From Xanthobacter sp. NM-59 (GTDB lineage Bacteria; Pseudomonadota; Alphaproteobacteria; Rhizobiales; Xanthobacteraceae): a DNA stretch of 64,000 nt. The stretch spans positions 186,001 through 250,000 of the forward strand of contig NZ_JACBFQ010000005.1 in NCBI RefSeq assembly GCF_021401125.1. Direction: 5' to 3'. Of this stretch, positions 1 through 7,963 are shown piece by piece (within the stretch, counting starts at the first letter, position 1; the number at the start of each line of letters is the position of its first letter). The translations under genes were made by a program, and so were the position numbers. Below the pieces are notes generated by a model. That model made no database searches. It was not told the origin of the DNA and saw only the letters and a program-made list of their open reading frames with translations.

Positions 1-319
1 GAAAATAATTGGCGAGCGCGCCTTCGGCCTCCGTATCCACCTTGGCGAAGCGCACATGGGGCTCGAACTCGGCGGCCAGCGCCTCGAACACGGGCGCCAT
101 GGTGCGGCAGGGACCGCACCAGTCGGCCCAGAAGTCGATGAGCAGCGGCAGCCCGCCTTCCGCCGTGTGGGCCTCGAAGCGCGCGGCGGTGAGATGCAGC
201 GGCTGGCCGGTGAAGAGCGCTCCACCGCAGGCGCCGCAGCGGGCCGCCTTCAGCTCCACCCCCGTGGCCTGGGGAATGCGCGCGTCGCAATGGGGACAGG
301 CGATGGTGAGCACGCTCAT
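1..319 (-). CDS. trxC: Thioredoxin 2 (TrxC), C-terminus outside window
   Basis: This is a cytoplasmic disulfide reductase of the zinc-containing thioredoxin 2 type. The 106 visible residues start at an ATG at 319. They show an N-terminal zinc ribbon with Cys pairs C8/C11 and C28/C31, followed by a thioredoxin fold whose active site WCGPC spans residues 67-71. The zinc ribbon separates TrxC from plain TrxA. The C-terminal third or so lies beyond the window edge. The start codon overlaps the stop of the upstream gene as ATGA, so translation is probably coupled. The ribosome binding site AGGAGA sits inside the last copy of a 15-bp tandem repeat. The family is known for reducing oxidised cytoplasmic proteins, often under oxidative stress; nothing here shows how this copy is regulated. 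Confidence 0.93.
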   Translation of the reverse strand, partial: MSVLTIACPHCDARIPQATGVELKAARCGACGGALFTGQPLHLTAARFEAHTAEGGLPLLIDFWADWCGPCRTMAPVFEALAAEFEPHVRFAKVDTEAEGALANYF

Positions 320-831
320 GGCAGGTCTCCTGATGGCAGGTCTCCTGATAGCGGATCTCCTGAGACGGAAGGCGCGCCGGAGCCCTGCCTCTCCAGCCGG
401 CCGGCGAGGCGTTCGGCAAACCGGGCGCGGAAGGCCGCCCAGTCTTCGGCGCGCGGAAAAGCCACCTCGGCCAGCCATTCCACCGTGGTGGTGCCATCGG
501 TCCAGCTGCGCGGCCGCGAGCACCAACCGAAGGTGGGCCAGCGCGGGTTGCGCGCCACCCGCCCCGCGCCATCGCGCGCCGAAGGCCGGCCGATATCCGC
601 GCTCAGGCCCGCCATCACCTCCGGGCGGAAGGTGAGCGCGAAGGACACGCCATGGCGATTGAGCCGGTGCGGCAGGCGCAGCAGATGCTGTTCCACCAGG
701 GCAAAGCCCGGCGGCCCGTCGATGCGGAACTCGCGCAGCAGCAGCACGCGGAAACCCGCCGGTCGCAGCTCCGCCGGCACGGCATGAATGGCCGTGGGCT
801 CCCGGTGCGATGCCGCGGACCGCGCATCCAT
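316..831 (-). CDS. Hypothetical protein, 171 aa, repeat-derived C-terminus
   Basis: I do not recognise a family. The 171-residue soluble protein has no signal peptide or membrane segment. It is rich in Arg and Trp, and the middle has the aromatic stretch TFGWCSRPRSWTDG followed by an acidic and aromatic helix-like region. The last 15 residues are three imperfect copies of a five-residue unit (SGDPL, SGDLP, SGDLP) encoded by a 15-bp DNA repeat. The start at 831 overlaps the stop of the threonine aldolase gene by one base (TGATG). The stop overlaps the trxC start as ATGA. The three genes therefore form a translationally coupled operon. A role linked to threonine aldolase or thioredoxin cannot be inferred from the sequence. 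Confidence 0.75.
   Translation of the reverse strand: MDARSAASHREPTAIHAVPAELRPAGFRVLLLREFRIDGPPGFALVEQHLLRLPHRLNRHGVSFALTFRPEVMAGLSADIGRPSARDGAGRVARNPRWPTFGWCSRPRSWTDGTTTVEWLAEVAFPRAEDWAAFRARFAERLAGRLERQGSGAPSVSGDPLSGDLPSGDLP
320..364. repeat. Three tandem 15-bp repeats carrying Shine-Dalgarno motifs
   Basis: Two identical 15-bp units (320-334 and 335-349) are followed by a diverged third (350-364). On the minus strand each unit contains AGGAGA, and the copy nearest 319 sits at the correct distance to serve as the trxC ribosome binding site. The repeat also lies in frame in the preceding gene, where it adds five residues per unit. Confidence 0.85.
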
Positions 832-1850
832 CAGCCGGCCTCCACCAGCGCGATCAGGCGCCCCACCTCCTCCTCGCCGGTGGCGAAGGAGGTGACGAAG
901 CGCCGGCCCTGCGGCCCCAGGGCCGGCCAGTCGTAGAAATGCGCGCCCTGCCGGCGCAAGGCCGCCGCCAGCGCCTCCGGCATGTGCACGAACACGGAAT
1001 TCGCCTCCACCGGATGGACCGGCGCGAGGCCCGCCGCCGCAAAGCCCTCCGCCAGTTGCCGGGCACGCCCATTGGCGTGGGCGGCGAGGCGCAGCCACAG
1101 GCCATCGGCGATGGAGGCAAGGAGCTGAGCCGCCAGGAACCGCCCCTTGGCCAGAAGCTGGCCGGCGCGCTTGCGGCGATAGCCGAAGCCTTCCGCCAAG
1201 GCGGGATCGAAGAAGACCACCGCCTCCGCCATCATCGCCCCGTTCTTGGAGGCCCCGAAGGACAGCACATCCACCCCCGCCCGCCAGGTGAGATCGGCCG
1301 GTGCCGCGCCGAGGCCGGCGACCGCATTGGCGAACCGCGCCCCATCCATGTGCACCCGAAGGCCGTGGGCGCGGGCCGGGCTGGCGAGGCGGGCGACATC
1401 GGCCGCCCGGTAGCAGGTCCCCGCCTCGCTCGCCTGGCTCAGGGAAAGCACGGACGGGCGCACCTGGTGCACGCTGCCGGGGGTGGCGAGGCGCGCCGCC
1501 AAAGCCTGCGGATCGATGCGGCCGCGCACGCCCGCCAGGGGCAGCAGCTTGGCCCCGGCGCTGAAGGCTTCCGGCGCGCCGCATTCGTCGGTGTGGACAT
1601 GGGCGTCCTGGTGACAAAGCACCGCGCCCCACGGCGGCAGGAGATGGGCGAGCGCCAGCGCATTGGCTGCGGTTCCCGTGAGCACCGGAAACACCCGCAC
1701 CTCGGTCTCAAACAGCTCGCCGAAGGCCGCGTCCAGCCGCGCGGATGCCTCATCGGCGCCATAGGAGGGCGCGTGTCCCTCCCCGGCGCGGGCGATGGCG
1801 TCCAGAATGGGCGGCGCGATGCCCCCGGTATTGTCGCTCGCGAACTCCAT
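831..1850 (-). CDS. ltaE: Low-specificity L-threonine aldolase
   Basis: This PLP-dependent enzyme of fold type I cleaves threonine or allo-threonine to glycine and acetaldehyde. The 339-residue protein starts at an ATG at 1850 with MEFASDNTGG, the usual beginning of the family. It has the cofactor-phosphate region TGTAANAL, the HMDGARFANA segment that carries the PLP-ring aspartate, and the PLP lysine in SFGASKNGAM. The length matches typical beta-eliminating-lyase-type aldolases (about 340-350). It is the first gene of the coupled run with the hypothetical protein and trxC. A divergent hypothetical gene begins 90 bp away, so the 1851-1940 gap should hold promoters for both; no strong consensus is visible there. 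Confidence 0.9.
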   Translation of the reverse strand: MEFASDNTGGIAPPILDAIARAGEGHAPSYGADEASARLDAAFGELFETEVRVFPVLTGTAANALALAHLLPPWGAVLCHQDAHVHTDECGAPEAFSAGAKLLPLAGVRGRIDPQALAARLATPGSVHQVRPSVLSLSQASEAGTCYRAADVARLASPARAHGLRVHMDGARFANAVAGLGAAPADLTWRAGVDVLSFGASKNGAMMAEAVVFFDPALAEGFGYRRKRAGQLLAKGRFLAAQLLASIADGLWLRLAAHANGRARQLAEGFAAAGLAPVHPVEANSVFVHMPEALAAALRRQGAHFYDWPALGPQGRRFVTSFATGEEEVGRLIALVEAG

Positions 1851-1940
1851 GGCACCAAACCTGCAAGAATGCGGCCGAACCCGAAGGGCGCCGCGCGGAC
1901 CCGGCCTCTTTCGGCGCGGCGAGGCACCAAAGAGGCATCC

Positions 1941-2285
1941 GTGACCAAGACCGACTACATTCCCGAGCTCAGCGAAGTGCGCATGGTGCGCCGGGCGCCG
2001 GAACATCCCTTCCCCTTCGGCGACGATGACCGGGCCTATGTCTCCGGCCGCCTGCGGGATGTGGAGGAGGCTTTCGGCTTCACCGCCTTTCCGGGCCTGG
2101 CCTTCGACCAGATCCCGGCGCGGGCGCTGATCTCCCGCTTCATCGCGTGGTGGCGCACCCTCGAGCCGGAAACGCCGGCGCAGGTGGAGGCCCACGCCCA
2201 GCTTCCCGCCGCCATCCGGCTGCTCGACACCGTCTCCACCTGGCTGGAGGAGCAGGCGCAGCGCCACCCTCAGAACGGGCGCTGA
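1941..2285 (+). CDS. Conserved-looking hypothetical protein, 114 aa
   Basis: This small soluble protein starts at a GTG preceded by AGAGG at suitable spacing. There is no ATG in frame before residue 15, so GTG is the most likely start. It is acidic and helical, with a tryptophan-rich centre (FIAWWRTLEPE) and no cysteines, signal peptide or membrane segment. No family is recognised. It is transcribed away from the threonine aldolase gene and runs towards the minus-strand HicAB-like pair, leaving only seven bases between the two stop codons. Confidence 0.65.
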   Translation: MTKTDYIPELSEVRMVRRAPEHPFPFGDDDRAYVSGRLRDVEEAFGFTAFPGLAFDQIPARALISRFIAWWRTLEPETPAQVEAHAQLPAAIRLLDTVSTWLEEQAQRHPQNGR

Positions 2286-2292
2286 CGGCGCT

Positions 2293-2505
2293 TCACCGAA
2301 GGGAAGGCGCGGGCGGCTCGCGGTCGGCGGCCTTCAAGGCGTCGATGCAGGCGAACAGGGCCTGCCGCCCGTCGGCAAGCGCCGCTTCTGGCGTATCACC
2401 GACACCCAGGCAGCCCGGAATGTCGGGAAAGCTCGCAACGAAGCCGCCACCATCCTCCGGTGACACTGGCCGCACCTCATGGGGATAGGCTGCAAGGTCG
2501 GTCAT
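2293..2505 (-). CDS. hicB: HicB-family antitoxin
   Basis: This short antitoxin would neutralise the adjacent HicA-like mRNA interferase. The 70-residue protein has the degraded-RNase-H fold signature of HicB: an N-terminal beta hairpin followed by the stretch GGGFVASFPDIPGCLGVGDT, then the helix with EAALADGRQAL. It lacks the C-terminal ribbon-helix-helix or helix-turn-helix DNA-binding part seen in longer HicB proteins, so DNA-binding autoregulation is doubtful. Its start overlaps the toxin stop (ATGA), giving the toxin-first order usual for hicAB. Family assignment is firm; function as an active antitoxin is inferred. Confidence 0.88.
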   Translation of the reverse strand: MTDLAAYPHEVRPVSPEDGGGFVASFPDIPGCLGVGDTPEAALADGRQALFACIDALKAADREPPAPSLR

Positions 2506-2744
2506 TGGTCGAGCCCATCCATGCGATCGATCATGGCGACGAAGGCCCGCACATGAGGCGCACGGATCTTCGCCTTCATGGGCACCGCGACGCAGTCGGG
2601 CACCGAGGGATGGGTGAACACCACATGGGTGCCGGTGACCTTGCGAAATTTCACCGCATATTGAGAGGCCGTGATCTCAAGATCCGCCGGGCGCCAATCG
2701 CCACCCGGATTGCTGCGCAAGGCCTCAAGGCGCTTGTTGTACAT
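2502..2744 (-). CDS. hicA: HicA-like toxin (mRNA interferase family), variant form
   Basis: This 80-residue protein has the double-stranded-RNA-binding-like fold sequence of HicA toxins. The stretch VTGTHVVFTHP corresponds to the canonical GSHHQFKHP, keeping the presumed catalytic histidine (about residue 40) and the second HP histidine. It is longer at the N-terminus than classical 60-residue HicA, with the extra segment NPGGDWRPADLEITASQYAV. It ends with the helix VRAFVAMIDRM. It starts at an ATG at 2744 and is followed by the antitoxin with an ATGA overlap. Known family members cleave mRNA when the antitoxin is lost; activity here is inferred. Confidence 0.8.
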   Translation of the reverse strand: MYNKRLEALRSNPGGDWRPADLEITASQYAVKFRKVTGTHVVFTHPSVPDCVAVPMKAKIRAPHVRAFVAMIDRMDGLDQ

Positions 2745-3020
2745 GGCAAAAAATCCGTCGGAAGAATGAAAAGCAACGCTGGAAAGCCTTCAGTTTAGGC
2801 GCGCCCGTCGCGACGGCAAGACGAAATCCGCGCGGTTTTACCCCCGCTTTGGCCGCCTCCACGCAAAGTGTTGGAAACAGACACAATTCGTGAGGGCGAC
2901 GGCGTTAATCAAACCTTAAAGTCAGTGGCCGGGTACCCTTGACGCTACCGCTTCAATTCAGGAGAAGTTGGGACAAAGCCCTCTCGTCTCCAAGGATTGG
3001 GCTTGCGGGAATGCGGCACC

Positions 3021-4445
3021 ATGACTCGTTGGACCCACGGCCTGATCAATCGCCTCGTCATCGCGTGCGATATTGCCATGTCGCTGCTGGCGGCAGCGGT
3101 GGCACACGTGCACTGGGACTTCCTGTCCTGGAGTCAGGTTGGCATTCTCTGGATGATCGGGATCTTCAGCTTCGTGCAGATCCTGCTGTTCGGCCGGGCC
3201 TATCGGGTCGAGCACTATTCGCGGGTGCGCCGCCAGATGGGGCACATCCTGGTCGGCGGCATCCCCGCCGGGGCGGTGGTGGCCATCTGCTACTATGCCA
3301 TGATCCCGCACGAGGCCACGAGCCTGAAGGCCCTGGTGGGCTGGGGCGTCACCACGGCCATCGCCCTGCTGTTCGGCCGCCTGGTGCTGGTGCGCCTGGG
3401 CATGGTGCTGGTGAAGCGCCACGCCGTGCTGCGCCGGAATGTGGTCGTGCTCGGCGAGCGGGCGCGGGCCCGTGACCTGGTGGACCGCTACGAGGAGGAG
3501 GAAGGCACCAGCGGCCTCCTCTCCTTCGTGGGCATCTTCACCGACGATGCCGAGCCCGCCGCCGACAACGCCATTTCGCCCACCACCGGCAAGCCCTACC
3601 CGCGCGAACAGCGCGGCATCGAGGCCCTGCTCGAATATGCCCGCAACACCCAGGTGGACATGGTGGTCATCACCAAGACCTGGGCCGATCCGGCCGCCAT
3701 CTCCAAGATGGTGAGCGAGCTGCACCAGATCGCCACCGACGTGGTCGTGGAGCTAGACCCCCACTCCTTCTCCCTCAATTATGCCCACCTCACCATGCTG
3801 GCCGGCGAGCCCGCCCTGCAGGTGCAGCAGCAGCCCTTCAAGGGCTCCCTGGGCCTGTTGAAGGCACTTGAGGATTATGTGGTCGCCACCATCGGCCTTA
3901 TCCTCACCTCGCCGATCCTGCTGGCGGCGGCCATCGCCATCAAGCTGGAATCGCCCGGGCCGGTGCTGTTCAAGCAGCCGCGCGTGGGCCGCAACAACAA
4001 GGTGTTCGACGTCTTCAAGCTGCGCACCATGACGGTCGATCCCAATGACGACGGTTCCGCCGGCACGCGGCGCGACAGCCCGCGCATCACCCGCGTCGGC
4101 CGCTTCCTGCGCGCCACCTCCATCGACGAGCTGCCGCAGCTGCTGAATGTGCTGAACGGCGACATGTCGGTGGTGGGCCCGCGCCCCCACGTGCCCAACA
4201 TGCTGGTGTCCACCAACGTGGTGTATGAGGCGATCCAGCACTATGTGTCGCGCTACCGGGTGAAGCCGGGCATCACCGGCTGGGCCCAGATCAACGGCTC
4301 GCGCGGGCCCGTGCTCTCGGTGGAGAAGGCCGAGCGGCGCCTGGCCCTCGACCTCTATTACATCGAGAACTGGTCGATCTGGCTCGACATCCGCATCATG
4401 GTGCTCACCATCACCAAGGGCATGGCCGGTCCGTCGGTGTTTTGA
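3021..4445 (+). CDS. Polyprenyl-phosphate sugar-1-phosphate transferase (exopolysaccharide initiation)
   Basis: This membrane enzyme moves a sugar phosphate onto undecaprenyl phosphate to start assembly of a surface polysaccharide (WcaJ/ExoY/PssA family). The 474-residue protein has about four N-terminal membrane helices (residues 5-120), a Rossmann-like CoA-binding-type domain (about 140-260), another membrane helix (about 285-310), and a C-terminal bacterial sugar transferase domain. That domain shows PGPVLFKQPRVG, FKLRTM, IDELPQLLNVL, MSVVGPRP and the ending KPGITGWAQ...DLYYIENWS. The ATG at 3021 is chosen. A TTG at 2997 is in frame but its GGA motif is too close. The 276 bp upstream is gene-free and contains TTGACG at 2939, a possible -35 element without a clear -10. 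It converges with the AGE-family gene. Confidence 0.9.
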   Translation: MTRWTHGLINRLVIACDIAMSLLAAAVAHVHWDFLSWSQVGILWMIGIFSFVQILLFGRAYRVEHYSRVRRQMGHILVGGIPAGAVVAICYYAMIPHEATSLKALVGWGVTTAIALLFGRLVLVRLGMVLVKRHAVLRRNVVVLGERARARDLVDRYEEEEGTSGLLSFVGIFTDDAEPAADNAISPTTGKPYPREQRGIEALLEYARNTQVDMVVITKTWADPAAISKMVSELHQIATDVVVELDPHSFSLNYAHLTMLAGEPALQVQQQPFKGSLGLLKALEDYVVATIGLILTSPILLAAAIAIKLESPGPVLFKQPRVGRNNKVFDVFKLRTMTVDPNDDGSAGTRRDSPRITRVGRFLRATSIDELPQLLNVLNGDMSVVGPRPHVPNMLVSTNVVYEAIQHYVSRYRVKPGITGWAQINGSRGPVLSVEKAERRLALDLYYIENWSIWLDIRIMVLTITKGMAGPSVF

Positions 4446-4458
4446 AAGGCTCTCGCCC

Positions 4459-5619
4459 TCAGCCTTCGCCGCCGACGGTATCGATCAGCTCCGCCATGGC
4501 ACAGGTGATGTGGTAGAGCGAGGACCCGGGCGCGGGCATCTCCACCCAGCTTCCGTCCGGGTTCGACACATCCTGCCAGGTGCCCGGCACCGGCATGTCC
4601 AGATAGAGCTTCAGCCCCGCATAGGCGCGCCGGGCCTCGTCCGCCTCCTGCGGCGTGCCGAGGCGGCGCAGCCGGGCCAATGCCACCTTCAGCCGCTCCG
4701 TCTGCGGCCACAGGCGGGCGGTGGCCTTGTGCACCGTGCCCGCCGTCGTCACCTCATTGATGGCCACGCCCCGCACGGCATCGATGCCATGGCCGCGGCC
4801 GAAGGCGGTCAGCCGGTCCGAAAGCGCGGCGCCGGGCCAGCCCCACGGCACCAGCCCCTCGAATAGCCACGCCCATTCGAAGCAGTGGCCCGGCTCCACG
4901 ATGGTGCCATCGAGGCCCGGCGCGGGCTTCAGGTCGTCCGTGAAGTATTCGAGCAGGGCGCCGGTGGCCGCGTCGATGAAATGATCCCGGCAGAGCTGCG
5001 CCATCGCCTCCGCCCGCGCCTTCCACTCCGCCCGCCCGCTCACCGCATAGAGGGCGGAAAAGGCCTCGAAGAAATGCATGTGCGGGTTCTGGTGGCGGAA
5101 CGGGCGGGGAATATCCTTCTCCACGAAGCCGCCGGCCGGATGGCCGTGATCGGCCTCCAGCACGCGATAATGGACCTCCGCCGCCTCCAGCAGCTCCGGC
5201 CGCCCCAGCGCCCGGGAGGCATGGCCCAGGCAGAACAGCATGAAGGCCTGATCGTAAAGATCCGCGCGCGCGTCCAGCACCGCGCCATCGGTGGTGAAGG
5301 CGTGGATGAAGAGGCCATCGTCCCGCCGGCCGTGCTGCAGCAGATAGTCCACCGTGGCATTGGCAAGGCCCCGCCAATCCCCCGCCCAGCCAAGCCGGCC
5401 CATCTCGCAGAAGGAATAGGTGTGGCGGGCCTGCACGAACAGGCGGCGGGGCGCATCATCGGCCAGCCCCGCGCGGGTGAGGCGCTCGGCGAACAGGCCC
5501 TTTTCCAGCCGCCCCTTTGTCGACCACAGGGGCGCGGCCACCTCCAGCAGCCACCGGCGCGCGTCGGCGGCAATGTCCTCAAGGCTCTGAACGGCGGGCG
5601 AAACGGGCGCGGCGGGCAT
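4459..5619 (-). CDS. AGE-family epimerase/isomerase (N-acylglucosamine 2-epimerase fold)
   Basis: This is an (alpha/alpha)6-barrel sugar epimerase or aldose-ketose isomerase of about 386 residues, the normal family length. Diagnostic segments are RHTYSFCEMGRLGW, HMHFFEAFSALY, EPGHCFEWAWLFEG (the catalytic-histidine motif shared with mannose-6-phosphate-isomerase-like members) and the C-terminal TARLWPQTERLKVA. It is the last gene of the heptose operon, 13 bp after the HddC-GmhB stop, with GAAGG as ribosome binding site. An in-frame GTG one codon upstream at 5622 is an alternative start. Substrate is unknown. Given its neighbours it may act on mannose, a mannose phosphate or a heptose precursor, but that is inference. 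Confidence 0.85.
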   Translation of the reverse strand: MPAAPVSPAVQSLEDIAADARRWLLEVAAPLWSTKGRLEKGLFAERLTRAGLADDAPRRLFVQARHTYSFCEMGRLGWAGDWRGLANATVDYLLQHGRRDDGLFIHAFTTDGAVLDARADLYDQAFMLFCLGHASRALGRPELLEAAEVHYRVLEADHGHPAGGFVEKDIPRPFRHQNPHMHFFEAFSALYAVSGRAEWKARAEAMAQLCRDHFIDAATGALLEYFTDDLKPAPGLDGTIVEPGHCFEWAWLFEGLVPWGWPGAALSDRLTAFGRGHGIDAVRGVAINEVTTAGTVHKATARLWPQTERLKVALARLRRLGTPQEADEARRAYAGLKLYLDMPVPGTWQDVSNPDGSWVEMPAPGSSLYHITCAMAELIDTVGGEG

Positions 5620-5632
5620 CACGACATGACCT

Positions 5633-6898
5633 TCAGCGACGGGCGGAAAGACGAAAGGCCGAGGGGTGCAGCCCCTCCACGAAGGCGAGCAGGTCGCCGC
5701 CAGTGAACAGGTGGCCGGTCACGCCCGCGCCGGTCGCCGCCTGGAGATCGGATTCCTTGTCGCCGATCAGCAGGCTCGCCTTCACGTCCACGGGCCAGTG
5801 GGCCAACAGGTCCAGAAGCATGCCCGGCGCCGGCTTGCGCCAGGGGTGGACGCCCTTGAAGCGCTCCACCGTGCCCTCGGGATGAAACGGGCAATAGCGC
5901 CAATCATCGATGGAGGCGCCGACGGCCCGCAGCTCCTCCCCCATCCAGGCATGGAGAGCAGGAATGTCGCTCTCCGGATAATAGCCCCGCGCGACGCCGG
6001 CCTGATTGGTGACCACGAAGGTGTAGAAGCCAAGATCGTTGAAGCGCTTCACCGCCTCCTTGGCACCCTCGATCCAGGTGATGTCGGCCGGCAGGTGCGG
6101 ATAGGCGGTATCCACATTCAGCACGCCGTCCCGGTCGAAAAACACCGCCGGGCGCCGCCGGCGGGCGGGCACCGAGACCTGCGCGTCGGCATAGGTCTCG
6201 GGAATGCCGATATCGATGAAGAAGCCGTCATAGGCGATGCCCGTCACCTTGCCCTCGGCCACCAGGCGGGGCAGCAGGTCGCTCTCCACCGAGGAGGGGC
6301 AGCCCAGGGTTTCCACCGCGCGTCGGCGCATCACATAGACGCCGCCATTGATGAGCGCCCGGTCCAGCCCTGCCCCGCGCGGGCGGAAGGCGGCGATGCG
6401 GCGGCCTTCGAGCATGATGGTCTCGTAGCGGTCCGGCTTTTCCACCAGACGCAGGGCCATGCCCACATCACTGCCATGGGCCAGCGTCTCGGCGACCAGA
6501 TCCAGCCAGTTGAAGTCGAACCAGGTATCGCCATTGATGAGCAGGAAGGTCTCGTCCAGCAGCGGCAGGGCATTCACCAGTGCGCCGCCGGTGCCGAGCG
6601 GGGTCGGCTCAACCGCGATCTCCACGCTGGCGTCGAACCGCCCACGCACGTCGGTTCGGTCGATATAGTCGCTCACCACCTCGGCGCGATGGCCGGCCAA
6701 CAACAGGAAGCGGGTGAAGCCACGGCGGCGGGCCTCGGCGACGAGCACTTCCACGAACGGCACATCGCCCACCGGCAGCAGCGGCTTGGGCGTGTCAGCC
6801 GTGAGCGCCCCCAGACGCGTGCCGAGGCCCCCGAGCAGAATCACACATTGCTTCACCACCGGCCCATTCCCCCTCTGGCCTTCCATGTCCGCGCGCAT
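5633..6898 (-). CDS. hddC-gmhB: Fused heptose-1-phosphate nucleotidyltransferase and heptose-1,7-bisphosphate phosphatase (HddC-GmhB)
   Basis: Two enzymes of nucleotide-heptose synthesis sit in one 421-residue chain. Residues about 15-240 are a sugar nucleotidyltransferase with ILLGGLGTRLG, TPKPLLPVG, a GTGGAL segment and NGDTW. Residues about 245-421 are a HAD phosphatase with the nucleophile motif FFDRDGVLN, VVTNQAG, and IGDKESDLQAA. In zinc-binding GmhB proteins a CxCRKP cysteine pair follows the YCPFHPEG-like segment. Here that position reads HPWRKP, so the second half of the zinc site is missing. The expected reactions are dephosphorylation of D-glycero-D-manno-heptose 1,7-bisphosphate and transfer of GMP or AMP to the 1-phosphate. 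The ATG at 6898 (GGAG six bases upstream) is preferred over a GTG one codon earlier. It lies 15 bp after hddA. Confidence 0.87.
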   Translation of the reverse strand: MRADMEGQRGNGPVVKQCVILLGGLGTRLGALTADTPKPLLPVGDVPFVEVLVAEARRRGFTRFLLLAGHRAEVVSDYIDRTDVRGRFDASVEIAVEPTPLGTGGALVNALPLLDETFLLINGDTWFDFNWLDLVAETLAHGSDVGMALRLVEKPDRYETIMLEGRRIAAFRPRGAGLDRALINGGVYVMRRRAVETLGCPSSVESDLLPRLVAEGKVTGIAYDGFFIDIGIPETYADAQVSVPARRRRPAVFFDRDGVLNVDTAYPHLPADITWIEGAKEAVKRFNDLGFYTFVVTNQAGVARGYYPESDIPALHAWMGEELRAVGASIDDWRYCPFHPEGTVERFKGVHPWRKPAPGMLLDLLAHWPVDVKASLLIGDKESDLQAATGAGVTGHLFTGGDLLAFVEGLHPSAFRLSARR

Positions 6899-6913
6899 CA
6901 CCCGCTCCGCCGC

Positions 6914-7963
6914 TCAGGTGCAGATGGGCCAACCCTCGGCGCCGTCGAAATTGAACTTCACCGAGCTGGCCTGCCCGCCGGCGGCGTTCAGCACCTTCTT
7001 CAGGCGATAGACGTTCTCCGGATCGGTGAGGAACATCAGGAAGCCGCCGCCGCCCGCGCCGGAAACCTTGCCCGCCCAGGCATCGGCCGCCATCGCCTCG
7101 TTGAAGAGCCGATCCACCTGCTCGGTGGCGACGCCGGCCGCGGTGGCCTTCTTGGCCGCCCAGGAACGCCCCAGGATTTCCGCCGTGCCGCGAATATCGC
7201 CCTTCAGCAGCGCCACCTTCATCTCAATGGCGTCCTGCTTCAGCTTGTGCATGTTCTCGATGGTCTTGCCATCGAGCTGCTTCAAGCCCGCCACCTGCTC
7301 CTTGATGATGTTCTCGGAGTGCCGCGACTGCCCGGAAAAGCAGATGACAAGGGAGGCCTCGAACTCGTTCAAATGTTCCCGCCGGATGCGCAGAGGATTG
7401 ACGATGGCGCGGTCGCCAGGAAGGAACTCGATGAAGTTGAGCCCGCCGAAAGCCGCCGAATACTGGTCCTGCCGCCCGCCCGCGAGGCCGATATGCACGC
7501 GCTCGATCTCGAAGGCGAGGCGCGCCACGTCATAGGGGCCCAGGGGCAGCTGCAGGGCCGAGCGGAATGCCTCGATCAGCGCCACCACCAGCGCCGACGA
7601 CGCGCCAAGGCCCGAGCCCGCCGGCACGTCGATGGTGGTGGAGATGGTGAGCGGCAGCGCCACCCCGTCGCAATAGGTCCGCATCATGTGGGCATAGACC
7701 GCGCGATGCAGCACCAGCCCCTCGTGGATGGAATGCTCCAGGCTCGGTTCCAACACCTCTTCCGTGTCCACGTCGCGGGCGCGCAGCACCAGCGCGCCGA
7801 TGCGGTTGGTGCGGATGTGGGCATAGGCATAGCGGTCGATGGTGGCGTTCAGCACATTGCCGCCGAACTCGTCGCAATAGGGCGAGAGATCAGTGCCGCC
7901 GCCCGCGAGCCCGAGGCGCAGGGGTGCACGGGCGCGAACGTTCAGCGCATCGCCGATGGCCAT
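6914..7963 (-). CDS. hddA: D-glycero-D-manno-heptose 7-phosphate kinase (GHMP family, HddA-like)
   Basis: This GHMP kinase is predicted to phosphorylate heptose 7-phosphate at C1 for nucleotide-heptose synthesis. The 349-residue protein opens with RARAPLRLGLAGGGTDLSPY, the start typical of HddA. The ATP loop is PAGSGLGASSALVVAL at about residues 115-130. A C-terminal glycine-rich loop KVSGAGGGGFLMF closes the active site. The length matches HddA. It is the first gene of the three-gene operon with the HddC-GmhB fusion and the AGE enzyme, starting at an ATG at 7963 after a strong AGGAAGGA. No sedoheptulose-7-phosphate isomerase (gmhA) is nearby. A related sugar (fucokinase-like) role is the main alternative. 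Confidence 0.88.
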   Translation of the reverse strand: MAIGDALNVRARAPLRLGLAGGGTDLSPYCDEFGGNVLNATIDRYAYAHIRTNRIGALVLRARDVDTEEVLEPSLEHSIHEGLVLHRAVYAHMMRTYCDGVALPLTISTTIDVPAGSGLGASSALVVALIEAFRSALQLPLGPYDVARLAFEIERVHIGLAGGRQDQYSAAFGGLNFIEFLPGDRAIVNPLRIRREHLNEFEASLVICFSGQSRHSENIIKEQVAGLKQLDGKTIENMHKLKQDAIEMKVALLKGDIRGTAEILGRSWAAKKATAAGVATEQVDRLFNEAMAADAWAGKVSGAGGGGFLMFLTDPENVYRLKKVLNAAGGQASSVKFNFDGAEGWPICT

